Of a DNA stretch of 64,000 nt, positions 1 through 9,311 are shown piece by piece. A program made the translations under genes and the position numbers. How positions within the stretch are numbered: the first letter of the stretch is position 1; each line of letters begins with the position of its first letter. The stretch is taken from contig NZ_JAPWDU010000005.1 of assembly GCF_027257155.1 (NCBI RefSeq), positions 372,001-436,000 on the forward strand, written 5' to 3'. The DNA comes from Cerasicoccus sp. TK19100 (GTDB lineage Bacteria; Verrucomicrobiota; Verrucomicrobiia; Opitutales; Cerasicoccaceae). Below the pieces are notes generated by a model, which was given only the letters and a program-made list of their open reading frames with translations, ran no database searches and had not been told where the DNA came from.

Positions 1-377
1 GGGCTCAGGAATGCCGTTACTTGCACCGCAGCCATATCGGGTTTTGGGCTAACGTTCAGGCGAACGGTTTGTGCTTCGCCCACGACGGCGTCTTTGCGGC
101 TCCCGTAGGAAAGCATGCCGCCAAAGCCGCCATCAGCCTTCATCCAATACAAATCCGCCGCCAGCTTTGTGCCCACTGGCACGGGCTTGAGAATGGTTAA
201 ACGGACATCAAAGGGTTCCCCCACGTGTACGCTTGACGGATACTCAATCGTGGCCCAATCCGACTCTTCGGTGACAGTCTCCTGGGCGCTTGCCGGCAAA
301 GCAAAAAGAACGAGTCCAAGTTGAAGTGCAATGGTTTGAAAAACTTGCCGCATGCGGCGGTAATGCAGTCTTATCAT
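1..377 (-). CDS. Secreted protein, N-terminal fragment cut by the window edge
   Basis: An open minus-strand frame runs off the left end. It begins with ATG at 377 (or 353, eight codons later). The N-terminus has basic residues, a hydrophobic core LQLGLVLFALPASA and an Ala-X-Ala-Gln cleavage site, so export by Sec is likely. The visible mature part (about 95 residues) has beta-rich character with phrases such as VHVGEPFDVRLTILKPVP, reminiscent of extracellular immunoglobulin-like or thiol:disulfide interchange (DsbD N-terminal) domains. That resemblance is only suggestive because most of the protein lies outside the window. It is divergent from the LacI gene at 586 and they share a 208-bp intergenic region. 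No strong ribosome-binding site is visible before either start. Confidence 0.65.
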   Translation of the reverse strand, partial: MIRLHYRRMRQVFQTIALQLGLVLFALPASAQETVTEESDWATIEYPSSVHVGEPFDVRLTILKPVPVGTKLAADLYWMKADGGFGGMLSYGSRKDAVVGEAQTVRLNVSPKPDMAAVQVTAFLS

Positions 378-585
378 AGGGGCTAAATTGGGTAAAAACG
401 TATTATATTAGACTGCCAATGAGAACAAGCAATTCAGGCCCAAGTGATATCGTTCACAGACCGGTATGAGGCCCGCAGATCGATTATTGGCTGGATTTAA
501 AGAGCCGGAATGAATAATTGTTTTATCTACACTGTCGTTACCCATTCCCGGCTTTGGCCGATGAAACCGAACTGCATTTGCGGAC

Positions 586-1620
586 ATGAATGACCACACA
601 CCTCCGGTGACCATGAAGGACGTTGCCAAAGCGGCGGGCGTCGCTGTCAGCACGGTCAGCTATGCGCTGAAGAACAATCCAAAGATACCGGCCGCTACCC
701 GTGAGCGAATACAAACGGTTGCAAAGCAAATTGGCTACAAGCCGGACGCCTATGTGTCCACCTTGATGGCGCGGCTGCACAACAAGCGCCTAAAATCGGA
801 ACAAGCAGTCTTGGGCCTATTGGTTGAGCAAGGCATCATTGATTTGCTGGACATCGTTCCGTATCATCGGGACTGGCATCAGGGCATGCATGACCGGGCC
901 AATGAATTGGGCTATAAAATTGACCGCTTTATTTGGGAGCCGGATACGCTGCCGGCCAAGAGCATGGTCACTTCGCTGGTTACCCGGGGCATTCGCGGCA
1001 TCCTCGTCGCGCCGTATTTACAAGGCGCGGCCAAGCTGGACTTTCCCTTTGAGAATTTCGCTTGTGCTAGCACCGGCGTTTCTTTGCGTAAACCAGAGCT
1101 CCACCGAGTGACGACGGACTACGCCTACAGTATGGAGCTCGCCTTCGAAAAACTCCTCCAATACGGCTACCGTCGGCCGGGACTTGTGGTCCCCAAACCA
1201 TTTAATTCGCATACTGGCTCGGCCATTCTCGGCTGCTATCTATCCATACAATTACTGAATCAAGAGGTGGAAGCGATACCAGCATGCCTGACTGAAAACT
1301 ATGAAGTCGATGCGGCTGAAGTGCTCCCGTGGTTTCGCCAATACCGGCCTGATGTATTGCTCGTCGTGCAACCCACTGAGGTTGAAGCCATCATCAGTCA
1401 GGAGTTTTCTATTCCTAAGGAGGTCGGCTTGATCGACCTCACGCGTGACATCCCGGAGAGGTATTCCGGAGTTCGGCAGTCTGGCTATCAGCTCGGGCGG
1501 ACGATCGTTGAAATGGTGGTGAACCAAATCCACCAAGGCGTCGTCGGCGTCCCCCAGTCCAGTAATACCACCTTAATTAAAGGTGAGTGGATCGAAGGGG
1601 AGTCATTGGTTACGCGCTAA
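586..1620 (+). CDS. LacI-family transcriptional regulator
   Basis: This is a 344-residue one-component regulator. Residues 9-32 form the LacI helix-turn-helix (TMKDVAKAAGVAVSTVSYAL), followed by a hinge (IGYKPDAYVSTLMARL) and a periplasmic-binding-protein-like sensor core of about 280 residues, the normal length for the family. It presumably binds a palindromic operator and responds to a sugar-like ligand, but the ligand cannot be read from sequence. It is divergent from the secreted-protein fragment on its left and separated from the cohesin operon on its right. A paralogue of the same architecture lies at 32610. The start ATG at 586 gives a complete HTH; no later start would. Confidence 0.93.
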   Translation: MNDHTPPVTMKDVAKAAGVAVSTVSYALKNNPKIPAATRERIQTVAKQIGYKPDAYVSTLMARLHNKRLKSEQAVLGLLVEQGIIDLLDIVPYHRDWHQGMHDRANELGYKIDRFIWEPDTLPAKSMVTSLVTRGIRGILVAPYLQGAAKLDFPFENFACASTGVSLRKPELHRVTTDYAYSMELAFEKLLQYGYRRPGLVVPKPFNSHTGSAILGCYLSIQLLNQEVEAIPACLTENYEVDAAEVLPWFRQYRPDVLLVVQPTEVEAIISQEFSIPKEVGLIDLTRDIPERYSGVRQSGYQLGRTIVEMVVNQIHQGVVGVPQSSNTTLIKGEWIEGESLVTR

Positions 1621-1779
1621 AAATTGCTGACTAAAGCAAAATGTCACTGGAGTAACCTTGATCCTGATAACGTAGAATATTGGCTTTAATGGCCAGACTG
1701 AATGCTTTCGTTGGCATCTCAGAAATCGAAGCTGAAATTAGGTGGCAAGTGTTCACCTAGTAGATGGTTCCAGTAATTG

Positions 1780-2703
1780 CTACTGAACCGACAGCATTAG
1801 AAAGATCGAACGTTCACTTTCACGGTCTTCTAAGGATTGGCTACTCCGAACAGTGATGAGTTTCATCTCTTCGTCGATTATGTCTTCAGCAACAGTGACA
1901 CTTGCAATGGGAATAGGTGTCCAGGCGTTTAGATCATATGATTCATAAACTCTAAAGATGAGCCCGTCGGTTTCGTCGATCCGCCGACGAAATTCAAGCG
2001 AAATATATTTAGAGTCATCGACTTCGACTTGCTTATACTGAGGCATGATAGACAGATCATCCCGCTTATTAGGATTTCCTCCAAACGCTAGTTCGAAAAT
2101 TTGGTTGATCGAGTCGCCATCCGGGTCAGATTTTGGATCATTATTTAACGGATTTAATCCATATTGAGCCTCCCACCAATCGGGTAATCCGTTACGAGCA
2201 TTATCAAAGTTGTGGTTATTGGTAATACGAATGGAGCCACTGTTTACTGTAACGGCGTTGGTCAACGCCAAGTTTTTCAAAGCGCGGTCATCGCCGACCT
2301 TAAATGAAGCGATCGCCAGATCCGAATACAGATCAGTTGTCGCTCCTGAATTTGCGGTGAATTCCAATATCGCTAACTGTCCTCCACCGCCGGACATGTT
2401 CTCTGATCGAATGAATGAGAGGTTTAGCACGCCATTGCTTAGTTCGTGCTCTAGGTCGAAATTTATGCCTAATTGGCCAGGAGTTACTTTGCTCAACTTA
2501 AGCACCGATGAATCGAAGTTAACCTGAATCTCGATGGAGGCAATGCCTGCAGTATCGTCAATGATTACTGGCGTATGGACAATTGAACCAGGACTCACCT
2601 CATAATCTGGTATGGAAACTTGATACGCATGAGCATAAGGCAGGTTAAAAGCCGCTAGCGCTAATGAAAAACCAATAAGCCGAATTATATTATTTCTGAT
2701 CAT
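1780..2703 (-). CDS. Secreted cohesin-domain protein with a TSP3-like segment
   Basis: A 307-residue protein. Residues 1-26 are a signal peptide ending AHA. Residues about 29-160 have the features of a cohesin domain (alternating beta strands; IEIQVNFDSSVLKLSKVTPG followed by GGQLAILEFTA). Residues about 170-215 hold a calcium-binding thrombospondin-3-like segment (NGLPDWWEAQYGLNP, DPDGDS) common in Verrucomicrobiota exported proteins. The last 90 residues are a small beta domain. Its ATG overlaps the stop of the upstream gene by 4 bp (ATGA), so it is translationally coupled as the last gene of the operon. Cohesins bind dockerins, and the preceding gene ends in one; that the two interact is inference. 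The DNA is AT-richer than the window average. Confidence 0.85.
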   Translation of the reverse strand: MIRNNIIRLIGFSLALAAFNLPYAHAYQVSIPDYEVSPGSIVHTPVIIDDTAGIASIEIQVNFDSSVLKLSKVTPGQLGINFDLEHELSNGVLNLSFIRSENMSGGGGQLAILEFTANSGATTDLYSDLAIASFKVGDDRALKNLALTNAVTVNSGSIRITNNHNFDNARNGLPDWWEAQYGLNPLNNDPKSDPDGDSINQIFELAFGGNPNKRDDLSIMPQYKQVEVDDSKYISLEFRRRIDETDGLIFRVYESYDLNAWTPIPIASVTVAEDIIDEEMKLITVRSSQSLEDRESERSIFLMLSVQ

Positions 2704-5700
2704 TCGATGGAAAGCCCCCTTAACATTCTTTTAATAAGGACAACGTCCCCAGCGGATAATTCACCATCGCCATTTAAGTCTCCAGCAATGATTTCTGTAT
2801 CAGTTGGGTCTGGCGAATTGGATTTAGACAATGCTTTGAGAATGTCCTCATCAGTTGAAGTTACCTGACCATCGCCATTTAAGTCTCCAGGAAGGAAGGT
2901 ATTTGCAACTTCCATGCTTGCAGGTTCACCGATATTGACGTTAACCGAGTATCCTGATTCAGCATGAAGTTCGGCGGACTGGACATAAATGGTGGTTTGT
3001 AGGCCAAGTGTTGAGGAATCATCCACGTAGAATTCCAAGACAAATAGCTTTCCTGATCCGCCTTGGATAGAACCGCTCAAGCCGTTGATAGATAACAGCC
3101 CATTCGCAGTCGCTCCATCATCATTGAAATTCAGTTCTTGGCTGAGCGAAGTCTTAAGCACACTTGGTTGGCCATCAATTTGTGTTCGAGGTGTAATTAC
3201 GGCGGGATCATAGTTTATGTCGATTTTTAATCCCTCGCCTGTTAATCCTAACGAATTATCGATCGACAATTGCACCTTCACTTTTTTTGCGGGTTGGCCA
3301 CGAATTGATCGTAGAGATAGACTGACTTCGCCGGCACCAGCTGATACCAATTGAGAAGGCGTACTTTCCAAGATGATTGGTTCCGTATTGCCAGGTTGCA
3401 GGTAGCTAGTGATAGAAGTTACCTGATAATGCAAGAGCTCTCCAATGCCGGCCGTCTGGTCAAGGTATTCAGGGAGGGGCTGAGCTTCATCCAGCAGACT
3501 CTCGAACGGATCGACAAGTTCTTCTGCCCTATAGATAAAGTATCCGGCTATGCGCGATTGCCAGCTTGGATCCCAACTTAATAGAATGCTATCAGCGCCA
3601 GTGGTGGCTTTCAAGCCGGATGGCCGTCCAACATGAGGATCAGATAAGCTAATTAAACTTCCGTTCTCTAGTCCGGCAATCAAGTCGACATCCCCGTCGT
3701 TTTCCAAGTCGACGGCTGCTATTTTTAGGCCTTGGGCAAAGCCAGAATGCGTGCCGCCCCAAACCTTGCTCCTTAATGTGAAGTTATTAGAACCATCATT
3801 ATAGAACTCCCAGATTCGACCTTGTTGGTCGGACGCCAGCACATCTAGCGAGTTATCCTGATTAATGTCACTCACGCTTAGACTGACACCATTGGTGACG
3901 GGTTGACTGAGAAAGTCATGATTGTAAGCGCCGAAGTAGGGGGTGCTTTGGGTGTTTTCGAAGTAGCGCACAGTGCCATCGGATAACATCGCAAATAGAT
4001 CCGCGTAACCATCATTGTTGAAATCTGCCAAAGACGGGATCAGCATGCTTGTATCCATTGTTAGCTCGAGAATGGTTCCGCTATCGTTGATGTTATCCAT
4101 GGAAGGTATTAGATAGAGAATGTTTGTATCGCCACCAACCACGAGGTCATCCAGACCGTCGCCATTCCAATCCCCACCGGCTATGACCGGATTTTGCAGA
4201 TTAGAGATCAGATCATTTAATGTCTGTGTGGCTTCCACCTTGCGGAAATTTAAAAACCTCGTGTTGCCAATGTTTTCATATATCCACAAGCCTCCCGCGT
4301 GAGCGACAAATAGATCGAAGTCCTCATCTCCGTCCCAATCCGCGACCGCAACCGATGATTGACCGTCAGTTATTACACCATCCTGACTTTCTGAATTGGT
4401 TGAAAAAAATGGAGTGAGGACGCCGTCGACTAATGCTAAAGAAACGTTTTCATAGAATTGGAGATCGACAATTACTGATTCGGAATCGCCCCAAAATACC
4501 CCCCCTGGCGTGGTGCGAGTGTAGAAAATTGGACTGCTGGTATCTTCAAATTCTTCCAACAAGGTGTAGCCATCTCCATCGGTATCCGAATCGGAGCTAT
4601 GGTCCAAGGTCCCATAATAGTATAATTCATAGGCATCCCGGATAAAGTCATTATCTGAGTCGCCTTCAGCATAATGAGCTATTGCTTCAATATCTTCGCC
4701 ATCTACTTCAAAACTGACCTGTTTTTCGGAGACTCCCCAATTATCAGTGATACGCGCTCCATTAATACTCCAGTATGCGAAATCGGGGTCATCAATATTC
4801 GCAGTTGTTTGCATATGTCCATTAACGACAGTGCGGACTACTGTCGGAATGATTCCTTCAGGATTGCTAGCTATTTTATACTCGTGGAAGTTACCGAAGT
4901 TAATACTTATCGAATTTGAATCAGCCCAAAAAATACCACCTTTGGTCTTATAGCTTGAGAAAACCGGGGGAGCGCCTGAATCATAATCTTCGCCGATGGT
5001 TACGCCGTCGCTATTGGGATCAGATGATCGTGAATAGGCGAGGTCGCCAAAATAATAATATTCGTAGTAATCTGGTAAACCGTCACTATCGCTGTCTCCA
5101 GCAAATACAAAGGCAATGCCTTCCCGGTCAGCATTTACCATTTGAAAAACCAGTCTGGTAATCGCAACGCCCCAAGCGTCTTCCTGTCTCACGCCATCGA
5201 GTGTCCAATAGCCAAATCCTTCTTCGAATGCGAAGTCTTTCGAGGTGACGGTATAGCCGGAATCTACTTCTTTGGTATACTCATAAAGGCCTTCTGGTTC
5301 GGAGCGAAGTAAAAAGGTTATACCATCCTTAAAATCGATGGTGATGGAATTAGAGTCTGCCCAGAAAAGGCCACCTTTGGTTTTCGTCTGGGCAAACAAT
5401 GGGTGAGCTCCGGTAAGAAACTCTTCTCTCAATATCGTTCCATCGCCGTCGTCGTCACTAATCGCAGATTTACTCAGATCGCCAAAGTATTCAATCTCGA
5501 ACCAGTCGGGCACCAAGTCATTGTCTGAGTCAAAGTCATTTGGTAAATAATGTGCAGTGGTGGTCGTTTCTTCGAGTAATACGAAGGAAACTGGATTGAT
5601 CGAGCGCCCCCACGCATCCCTGTATGATTCAAGAGGATGTGAATCAATGGACCAATGGGTAAAGCGATAGCCTTCATAGCTATTTGGAGCCGTGTCAGTT

Positions 5701-5912
5701 TTGTAAATTTTACCAGTTTCCCGATACGACATTGACGGGTAGATAGCATTGATGACTGAAGCATCAGCATCATTCACTGACTCCTTTGTTAATGCAACGA
5801 TGGCAGCTTGGCTGGTGTTCAATGCCAATGTTACGATCACCAAAGTAAGGGCTGCTCTAAGTGAATAAGAGGCCTTTATTGAACTCAGTGTTTGGAAATT
5901 TCCAAGAAGCAT
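2700..5912 (-). CDS. Large secreted FG-GAP / Fn3 / cohesin / dockerin protein
   Basis: I use the ATG at 5912 (1,070 residues), not the TTG at 5978. The ATG lies after the upstream stop and directly precedes a signal peptide ending NTSQAA. Residues about 130-470 hold three copies of a module pairing a calcium-type DSDNDxxPDxxExxYFG segment with GGxFWADSNSI. Residues about 485-755 are FG-GAP/VCBS-type repeats (DWDGDEDFDLFVA, DWNGDGLDDLVVGG), typical of beta-propellers. Fibronectin-III follows at about 757-850, a cohesin-like domain at about 857-1005, and a type-I-like dockerin with two calcium loops (DLNGDGQVTSTDEDILKAL, DLNGDGELSAGDVVLIKRML) at about 1008-1068. Carrying both cohesin and dockerin, it could act as an adaptor on the cell surface. 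No catalytic domain is recognised. Confidence 0.87.
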   Translation of the reverse strand: MLLGNFQTLSSIKASYSLRAALTLVIVTLALNTSQAAIVALTKESVNDADASVINAIYPSMSYRETGKIYKTDTAPNSYEGYRFTHWSIDSHPLESYRDAWGRSINPVSFVLLEETTTTAHYLPNDFDSDNDLVPDWFEIEYFGDLSKSAISDDDGDGTILREEFLTGAHPLFAQTKTKGGLFWADSNSITIDFKDGITFLLRSEPEGLYEYTKEVDSGYTVTSKDFAFEEGFGYWTLDGVRQEDAWGVAITRLVFQMVNADREGIAFVFAGDSDSDGLPDYYEYYYFGDLAYSRSSDPNSDGVTIGEDYDSGAPPVFSSYKTKGGIFWADSNSISINFGNFHEYKIASNPEGIIPTVVRTVVNGHMQTTANIDDPDFAYWSINGARITDNWGVSEKQVSFEVDGEDIEAIAHYAEGDSDNDFIRDAYELYYYGTLDHSSDSDTDGDGYTLLEEFEDTSSPIFYTRTTPGGVFWGDSESVIVDLQFYENVSLALVDGVLTPFFSTNSESQDGVITDGQSSVAVADWDGDEDFDLFVAHAGGLWIYENIGNTRFLNFRKVEATQTLNDLISNLQNPVIAGGDWNGDGLDDLVVGGDTNILYLIPSMDNINDSGTILELTMDTSMLIPSLADFNNDGYADLFAMLSDGTVRYFENTQSTPYFGAYNHDFLSQPVTNGVSLSVSDINQDNSLDVLASDQQGRIWEFYNDGSNNFTLRSKVWGGTHSGFAQGLKIAAVDLENDGDVDLIAGLENGSLISLSDPHVGRPSGLKATTGADSILLSWDPSWQSRIAGYFIYRAEELVDPFESLLDEAQPLPEYLDQTAGIGELLHYQVTSITSYLQPGNTEPIILESTPSQLVSAGAGEVSLSLRSIRGQPAKKVKVQLSIDNSLGLTGEGLKIDINYDPAVITPRTQIDGQPSVLKTSLSQELNFNDDGATANGLLSINGLSGSIQGGSGKLFVLEFYVDDSSTLGLQTTIYVQSAELHAESGYSVNVNIGEPASMEVANTFLPGDLNGDGQVTSTDEDILKALSKSNSPDPTDTEIIAGDLNGDGELSAGDVVLIKRMLRGLSIE

Positions 5913-5928
5913 GGGACTGGACGTCAAT

Positions 5929-8664
5929 TTACTGGAGCTTTTCTGTGACCGCGTAAGAATTCTTGTCCCCAGCAGCAATTAATCGCACATTAGTGAGATT
6001 TGCCGGTACATTGGTCTGCCCATAGTCATTATTGCCCCACGCGACTACTGAGCCGTCCGCTTTAAGAGCCAATGCATGTTCTCGGCCTGCGGATATGGCT
6101 ATGACGTTAGTTAGGCCAGCGGGCACATCGCATTGCCCATCGCTATTATTGCCCCAAGTGACAACGGAGCCATCCTCTTGAAGCGCCATGGCGAAGTTAT
6201 AGCCCGCGTCAATGGCTTTGACGTTGTCTAAGCCTTCCGGTACATCGCATTGGCCGGAACTGTTATAACCCCAGGCAACGACTGTTTTGTCTTCGCGCAA
6301 TGCCAGAGAGAAACGGTAGCCAGCAGAAATAGCAATTGCGTCATTCAAGCCTTCCGGTGGCGTCGTTTCGCCTGAGGAATCATTTCCCCATCCGATGATC
6401 GTGCCATCAGATTTTAGAGCCAACATATGTCTTCCGCTTGTGGCAAGGGCAATGCTGTTATCAACTTCGTCGGGAGTGGTTACGTAGGACCCTCCATCAT
6501 AGTTAATTACATTGACGTAGCCACCTTCCTGTTGATAGATTATATAGGAGCCACCACAATCAAATAACGTTATTTTCGGATCAAACTCTGCATCGTCATA
6601 AATGTAATCAATACCGCGAAAATCGCTATAACCTCCCCATGAGCTATAAGTTCCACTATCCCTGAGCGCGGTCACGTGTGTTTCGCCAGCGGAAATTTTT
6701 CTTAGATCCTGTGTATTCTTCGGAATGGATGCGGTTTGGCGGTATTCATTATCTCCCCAAGCATAAATAAAGGCTACGCCATCATAAGGCTGATCGATTG
6801 CATACCATCCGTATCGATGCGAGTTAATATAACCACCCCAAGGGAGCGGTGCGCCGCGTATACCCGTCCGGGCAATTTCTGCAAAATTAATTTCTTCAGA
6901 TGTTGCCAGAGCCTTATTTGCTAACCTCATGAAGTACGGCACCGCATAGGCGCTAATCGAATAAGAGCTAGTGAGTTCGAAACCCTCAAACACTCCACTA
7001 TTCTCATTCGCAATGATAGCTCCATCAATTAAGTCCAATCCCGGGTCCAAGCGGGCGATTTGCCAAAATAAGAGGTCTTGGATATTTGCTGAAATACTGC
7101 CGTAGGTAAGTTCTTCATGCTCTCCAGCAGCAGGTATGGTGGTCCAACTAAAGCCTAGAAGCTCCCGACTATCTTGGCATAAAATCTCAAATTTAATATT
7201 GATTAATTCAACGTCCAAGTCTGCTGCTACGTCCCACGTTAAGATTAGCTCCGTATTTGTTGGAATATCTTCGCCGATGTTAGCTTCTGTGCCATCAATA
7301 AAAGTCATTGGGCGGATGACGTTATCGAAGTCGCGTCCATGGCCAACGAACACCAGTGGATAGGCTCTGACGGTCTCATCGTTTAAATCAGAAATACGGA
7401 ATATAACATCCAGATACGTAGTGCCTTCCCGCATAGCGGCAGAAATAATTTGAACTTCTGGCTCATCAGACAGCTGCTTGTAGGGGCGAAAACGAATCAC
7501 GCCATCCTTGAAGTCATACATCACTTCATGGTCTTGATATAGCACTTGGCCCCAATTTAGATCACTACTCTTGTTATCGTCGACAGTTACCTGGTTTTTG
7601 CCACCATCGTTGACGCTCAGAAATTCTAAGTTGAAGGCATCATATACTTTGTCACCAATGCTTCCCGCGCCATCGATATCTAATGTTAACCTAACGTCCT
7701 CAATAAGAATATTAGTGGAATCAACTAAGCCAGCATTGCTCAAACTACTGAGGCTGTTTGCTGGGAGGTTAAAATCACTACCACCGATATCCGGCACTCC
7801 GGTTGCGGCTCCAACCGCCACTAGGTTGTTGGGATAACCAACGGTAGCTCCATTAATTGAAAGTGGGTATTTGCTGAAGGTGTTGAATCCTGTCGTGGGA
7901 AAGATCCGACCATCACCTGGTTCAAGCGTTGTCGCGTAGGGAAATAGATCTGCAAAATCATTGCCACCTGAATCATCCATAATAATGCGCAGCACCGGAT
8001 TTTCCGAATCCAAGTGGATGGTGAAACCCTTGGCATTGCTTATCTGTCCCAGAGCGGAAAAGAATTGGCTTGATGTAGGAACTCCAGAGTTGGAATTTGA
8101 GAATAACCCTGTTCCGAAAAGGCCATAATAAGTTTCGTGGAGTCCAGGTTGATCTACTGAGAATTTTTCGTTCCAAGTTGTGGATGTTGGCAGGTTGTTA
8201 GCTGTCGCCTCAGTGACTTGGCCTACTGTCATACTGGGAATTGTCAGGTAATCATTACCGGATGCATTGCTTAATGTGACAGAAGTGGTTACTGGTATGA
8301 TCGTGCTAAAGTTTACGCCGTTGTCAATTGATGTACTTTGATTTACCGCTCCGCTGATACTTTGAAAGTCACCCCAGTATTGCCGATCTGGCCGATAGGG
8401 TGCATCTGGGTATTCAGGAGATGGCTCGCTCGGATTGGCATAACTGGAATATCCTGCGAATAGACCTCCAGTGCCGGTGTCTAATTGAAATAAACGCGGT
8501 TCCCCGCCACCAATCTTCAGATAAATGCCGTAGGTCTGTTTCGTATTTTCACCACCAATATCCACAACATCGCGTTGAAGCGGTATCTCAATAATTGAAT
8601 TACTGCCCAGCAGGCTCAGGGTCGCTAGCAGTATTAGAAAGGTAAAAGAGTGCTTATTATACAT
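5929..8664 (-). CDS. Secreted pepsin-like aspartic peptidase fused to RCC1-type repeats
   Basis: A 911-residue protein and first gene of the three-gene operon, ending 16 bp before the next ATG. A hydrophobic leader occupies residues 1-22. Residues about 25-395 look like a two-lobed pepsin fold. The first active-site motif is FQLDTGTGGLFA (Asp62), a flap-like region is near 96-120, and a second motif PDIGGSDFNLP (Asp292) sits where DTGTS/DSGTS is expected. The lobe ends with VLYQDHEVMYDFKDGVIRF, matching the family's LG..FLR..Y.vFD....IGFA pattern. A linker domain follows. Residues about 640-911 contain RCC1-like blades (AISAGYRFSLALREDKTVVA, WGNNSDGQCDVP repeated). Bacterial pepsin homologues exist but are uncommon. 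Catalytic competence is uncertain because the second motif has Ile instead of Thr/Ser. Confidence 0.78.
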   Translation of the reverse strand: MYNKHSFTFLILLATLSLLGSNSIIEIPLQRDVVDIGGENTKQTYGIYLKIGGGEPRLFQLDTGTGGLFAGYSSYANPSEPSPEYPDAPYRPDRQYWGDFQSISGAVNQSTSIDNGVNFSTIIPVTTSVTLSNASGNDYLTIPSMTVGQVTEATANNLPTSTTWNEKFSVDQPGLHETYYGLFGTGLFSNSNSGVPTSSQFFSALGQISNAKGFTIHLDSENPVLRIIMDDSGGNDFADLFPYATTLEPGDGRIFPTTGFNTFSKYPLSINGATVGYPNNLVAVGAATGVPDIGGSDFNLPANSLSSLSNAGLVDSTNILIEDVRLTLDIDGAGSIGDKVYDAFNLEFLSVNDGGKNQVTVDDNKSSDLNWGQVLYQDHEVMYDFKDGVIRFRPYKQLSDEPEVQIISAAMREGTTYLDVIFRISDLNDETVRAYPLVFVGHGRDFDNVIRPMTFIDGTEANIGEDIPTNTELILTWDVAADLDVELINIKFEILCQDSRELLGFSWTTIPAAGEHEELTYGSISANIQDLLFWQIARLDPGLDLIDGAIIANENSGVFEGFELTSSYSISAYAVPYFMRLANKALATSEEINFAEIARTGIRGAPLPWGGYINSHRYGWYAIDQPYDGVAFIYAWGDNEYRQTASIPKNTQDLRKISAGETHVTALRDSGTYSSWGGYSDFRGIDYIYDDAEFDPKITLFDCGGSYIIYQQEGGYVNVINYDGGSYVTTPDEVDNSIALATSGRHMLALKSDGTIIGWGNDSSGETTPPEGLNDAIAISAGYRFSLALREDKTVVAWGYNSSGQCDVPEGLDNVKAIDAGYNFAMALQEDGSVVTWGNNSDGQCDVPAGLTNVIAISAGREHALALKADGSVVAWGNNDYGQTNVPANLTNVRLIAAGDKNSYAVTEKLQ

Positions 8665-9185
8665 TTTTTAAAAATCGTATGAACTAATATCAGCACTACT
8701 CTAGTTGGCGCCAAGTAAAAAACTCTGCGATGGTAGCCAAAGACACATTGTATTTGATGTTGTGCCACACACTGAGCTAGATAACTAAGCTGACGGCTTT
8801 TATAATTTTTGGTTAGTAACAGTATAAGGCTGTTTCATGTCGTGACTGTGAGGTTTTACAAGATAGCCGTTTGAGGCGTCTTAGCTACTGCAGATTGGAT
8901 GAGAAACTGCTCATCAATCTACCATTCTGACAGTGGTTTCGGATGAATGAATGCTATTTGAGTGATCGATCACCTAAAAATGATTATTAATTGATCAGTC
9001 GATATCCCGTGCACCTTACTATAGGCCCTCTAAGTCAATAGGGTGGCGAGCGGTGCTTAGTACACTATGCTATTGTACCGCGATTGGGATAGGTAACTTG
9101 ATCAACTGACATGGTCGTATTTAGTAAATGACTTGGTCAGATTGTCAAAAAAAATGACGATGTCATTAAATTTATTTGCCTACTG
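8665..9185. other. AT-rich intergenic region upstream of the secreted-protein operon
   Basis: About 520 bp with no convincing gene in any frame. It must contain the promoter of the minus-strand operon beginning at 8664. A perfect 12-bp palindrome gtgatcgatcac lies at 8962-8973, with a central CG as in LacI-type operators. Related TTGATCA/TGGTCA words recur around 8991, 9100 and 9133. A regulatory role is only a guess. Confidence 0.4.
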
Positions 9186-9311
9186 TCATCCACCAAAGTT
9201 AAGGTAGGTCTCCGAATCAATTTTTCCGGCCTTTAACCATTCCTTTGCCCAAGCATAAGCGTCAAAGTCAGCATTCAGGAAAACTCCCTTAAGCCAGGGA
9301 CTTAACGTGTG
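9186..9311 (-). pseudogene. Possible C-terminal remnant of an unidentified gene
   Basis: A minus-strand reading frame ending at 9186 encodes a plausible protein tail (SPWLKGVFLNADFDAYAWA, then KIDSETYLNFGG). Upstream of about 9311 the same frame simply becomes the antisense of the HU-like gene. The natural 5' part therefore appears missing. The family was not recognised. The call rests on the protein-like composition of the tail and the abrupt change at the junction. Confidence 0.3.

Noticed and set aside
5913-5978. Upstream TTG start for the dockerin protein
   Set aside because: It would overlap the previous gene by 50 bp and bury the signal peptide 22 residues in. The ATG at 5912 gives a standard leader.
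1780-8664. Cellulosome gene cluster
   Set aside because: Cohesin and dockerin features are present, but no glycoside hydrolase, carbohydrate-binding module or scaffoldin with many cohesins is encoded.
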